The notes beneath the pieces are model-generated. The model saw only the letters and a list, made by a program, of their open reading frames with translations, did no database searches and was not told the origin of the DNA. From contig NZ_JAAHTB010000015.1 in NCBI RefSeq assembly GCF_010692745.1, forward strand, positions 1 through 64,000: a DNA stretch of 64,000 nucleotides. The letters run 5' to 3'. Source of the DNA: Methylobacterium sp. BTF04 (GTDB lineage Bacteria > Pseudomonadota > Alphaproteobacteria > Rhizobiales > Beijerinckiaceae). This document shows positions 62,853 to 64,000 of this stretch, one piece after another. The position numbers and the translations under genes are program-made. The number at the start of each line of letters is the position of its first letter. Position 1 is the first letter of the stretch.

Positions 62853-63779
62853 TCAGACCTGGACCTGACCGGTGGTGATGACCTGTCGCCAGGGAAGAAT
62901 GCGTCGCTCGGCAAAATCGATGACGTGGTAGAGCAGGAAGCCCACGAACATCAGGACGAACAATCCGACCCAGACCGTATTGAGGTCGTAGAGGCTCGAG
63001 GCCGAGTAGATCAGGTGCCCGAGGCCGCGCTGCGACGAGATGAACTCACCGACCACGGCACCGACGAGGGCGAACCCGATATTGATGCGAAACATCCCGA
63101 TGATGGCGGGCAGGGTCGAGGGCACGATCACGCTCTTGAAGACGCGGTTCTTGGAGGCGCCCATCGAGGCGAGCAGAGCCTGCAGGTCGGGGTCGGCATC
63201 GCGCGCGGCCTGGTAGGCGGCGATGAGGGCGACCAGGGCGGTGAGCGAGACCGCGAGCGCCACCTTCGAGACGAAGCCCGTGCCGAACCACAGGATCACG
63301 ATGGGGGCGAGCGCAATCTTCGGCACCGAGTTGATGGCCACGATGAAGGGTTCGACGAGCCGTGCCACAAAGGCCGAATACCAGAGGCCGAGGCCGGCGA
63401 CCGACCCCATCAGGGTGCCGATCAGGAACCCGATGATCGCTTCGATTACGGTGTACCAGGTGTCCACCGGCAGGGACCCGTCGCGCATCGACGCGAGAAA
63501 CACTCGCCAGATGCCCGATGGGGCACCGACCAGGAATTCAGTGAGCCAGCCGGCTCGGACCGCGACCTCCCAGGCAAGGAAGAACACCGCGACGGCCAGC
63601 AGCTGGATGATGCCGCGCCCGAGCATCGTGTCGGCCGCTCTGGCGACGGCACCCGGCTTGGCGCGTGGCCGCACCGCGGATTTCCGAGCAGTCCGTGCCG
63701 ACGCTTTCGGGGTTTGGGCGGTCGTCGGAATTTGGGACGGATTCGACGGCTGCGACGTTTTCAAAGCTTGCGACGCCAT
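62853..63779 (-). CDS. ABC transporter permease, NitT/TauT (SsuC) type
   Basis: A 308-residue inner-membrane permease with about six helices after a long polar N-terminus rich in Ser/Ala/Thr/Lys/Arg (residues 1-55). The ATPase-contact EAA loop is SMGASKNRVFKSVIVPSTLP. Other family segments are EPFIVAINSVPKIALAPIVI, LWFGTGFVSKVALAV and FISSQRGLGHLIY. The start ATG overlaps the stop of the ATPase gene (TGATG), so both are translated together. It pairs with the binding protein at 61751. Confidence 0.93.
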   Translation of the reverse strand: MASQALKTSQPSNPSQIPTTAQTPKASARTARKSAVRPRAKPGAVARAADTMLGRGIIQLLAVAVFFLAWEVAVRAGWLTEFLVGAPSGIWRVFLASMRDGSLPVDTWYTVIEAIIGFLIGTLMGSVAGLGLWYSAFVARLVEPFIVAINSVPKIALAPIVILWFGTGFVSKVALAVSLTALVALIAAYQAARDADPDLQALLASMGASKNRVFKSVIVPSTLPAIIGMFRINIGFALVGAVVGEFISSQRGLGHLIYSASSLYDLNTVWVGLFVLMFVGFLLYHVIDFAERRILPWRQVITTGQVQV

Positions 63780-64000
63780 CAGGCGGCCCTCTGGCGGGTC
63801 TGGATCTCGAGTTCGCCGCACAGGGTCTGGAAGTAATCGGAGAAGCGCGGATCACTGCGCGCCCCGATCGGCGACCGCGCGTCGAGTCCGATCTCGTGGA
63901 CCGACTTCACCTTGGTCGGGCGATTGCCGAGAACCACCACGCGCTTGGACAGCGCGACCGCCTCGTCGATGTCGTGCGTCACCAGGACGACAGTCTTGTG
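63779..64000 (-). CDS. ABC transporter ATP-binding protein, C-terminal part (window edge)
   Basis: Only the last 73 residues are in the window. The frame reads HKTVVLVTHDIDEAVALSKR from the edge, giving the H-loop histidine (VTHDIDEA) typical of SsuB/TauB-type ATPases. It continues through VVLGNRPTKVKSV to a stop at 63779-63781 that overlaps the permease start. Walker A, the signature and Walker B lie outside the window. It is the upstream gene of the ABC-amidase operon. Confidence 0.9.
   Translation of the reverse strand, partial: HKTVVLVTHDIDEAVALSKRVVVLGNRPTKVKSVHEIGLDARSPIGARSDPRFSDYFQTLCGELEIQTRQRAA

Overview
The window reads as high-GC alphaproteobacterial DNA (Hyphomicrobiales). Methylobacteriaceae is the most likely family, judging from the flagellin/FlbT pair, the HWE-type kinase, DUF1236 and DUF2254 proteins, and the overall protein flavour. 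The family placement is inference; no rRNA or other decisive marker is present.

Region 1 (1 to about 10.6 kb) is accessory DNA. An IstB remnant and a serine-recombinase gene split by an IS630 copy come first. Then follows a compact mobilisation module: MobF relaxase with an overlapping ribbon-helix-helix protein on the minus strand, a divergent operon (unknown protein, ParA/MinD-like ATPase with an odd P-loop, single-span membrane protein), a TraG/VirD4 coupling protein, and an AT-rich orphan gene. IS630 and IS3 remnants close the region, with a short stretch resembling a tRNA-Ser 3' end as a possible attachment-site scar. No mating-pair-formation genes are visible, so this looks like a mobilisable or decaying element.

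Region 2 (11 to 34.6 kb) is stress and efflux: katG; a two-component system divergent from a heavy-metal RND operon that starts with a stand-alone PhaR-N-like domain and ends with a small four-cysteine exported protein; an AraC regulator; an MFS carrier; an SDR/HxlR divergent pair; a DUF2254 membrane protein divergent from a CPA1 antiporter; and a second RND pump (lipoprotein adaptor plus HAE-like permease) followed by a TetR regulator. Neither RND operon carries an outer-membrane factor.

Region 3 (35 to 50.5 kb) is motility and signalling: flbT and a 1340-residue flagellin whose middle is built of repeated modules, two tail-to-tail AraC paralogues, a winged-helix-like protein, a soluble double-PAS chemoreceptor, a CHASE3 hybrid kinase and a GAF/PAS HWE kinase.

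Region 4 (50.8 to 64 kb) holds tRNA-Thr(UGU), an orphan polar-amino-acid-type ABC ATPase, a tandem hairpin repeat, a glutathione transferase, a DUF1236 protein, a large autotransporter with a duplicated passenger and a clear terminator, and a likely catabolic operon. That operon, in transcription order, has an ABC ATPase (cut by the window edge), permease, binding protein and two amidases, suggesting uptake and hydrolysis of an amide-containing nitrogen compound.
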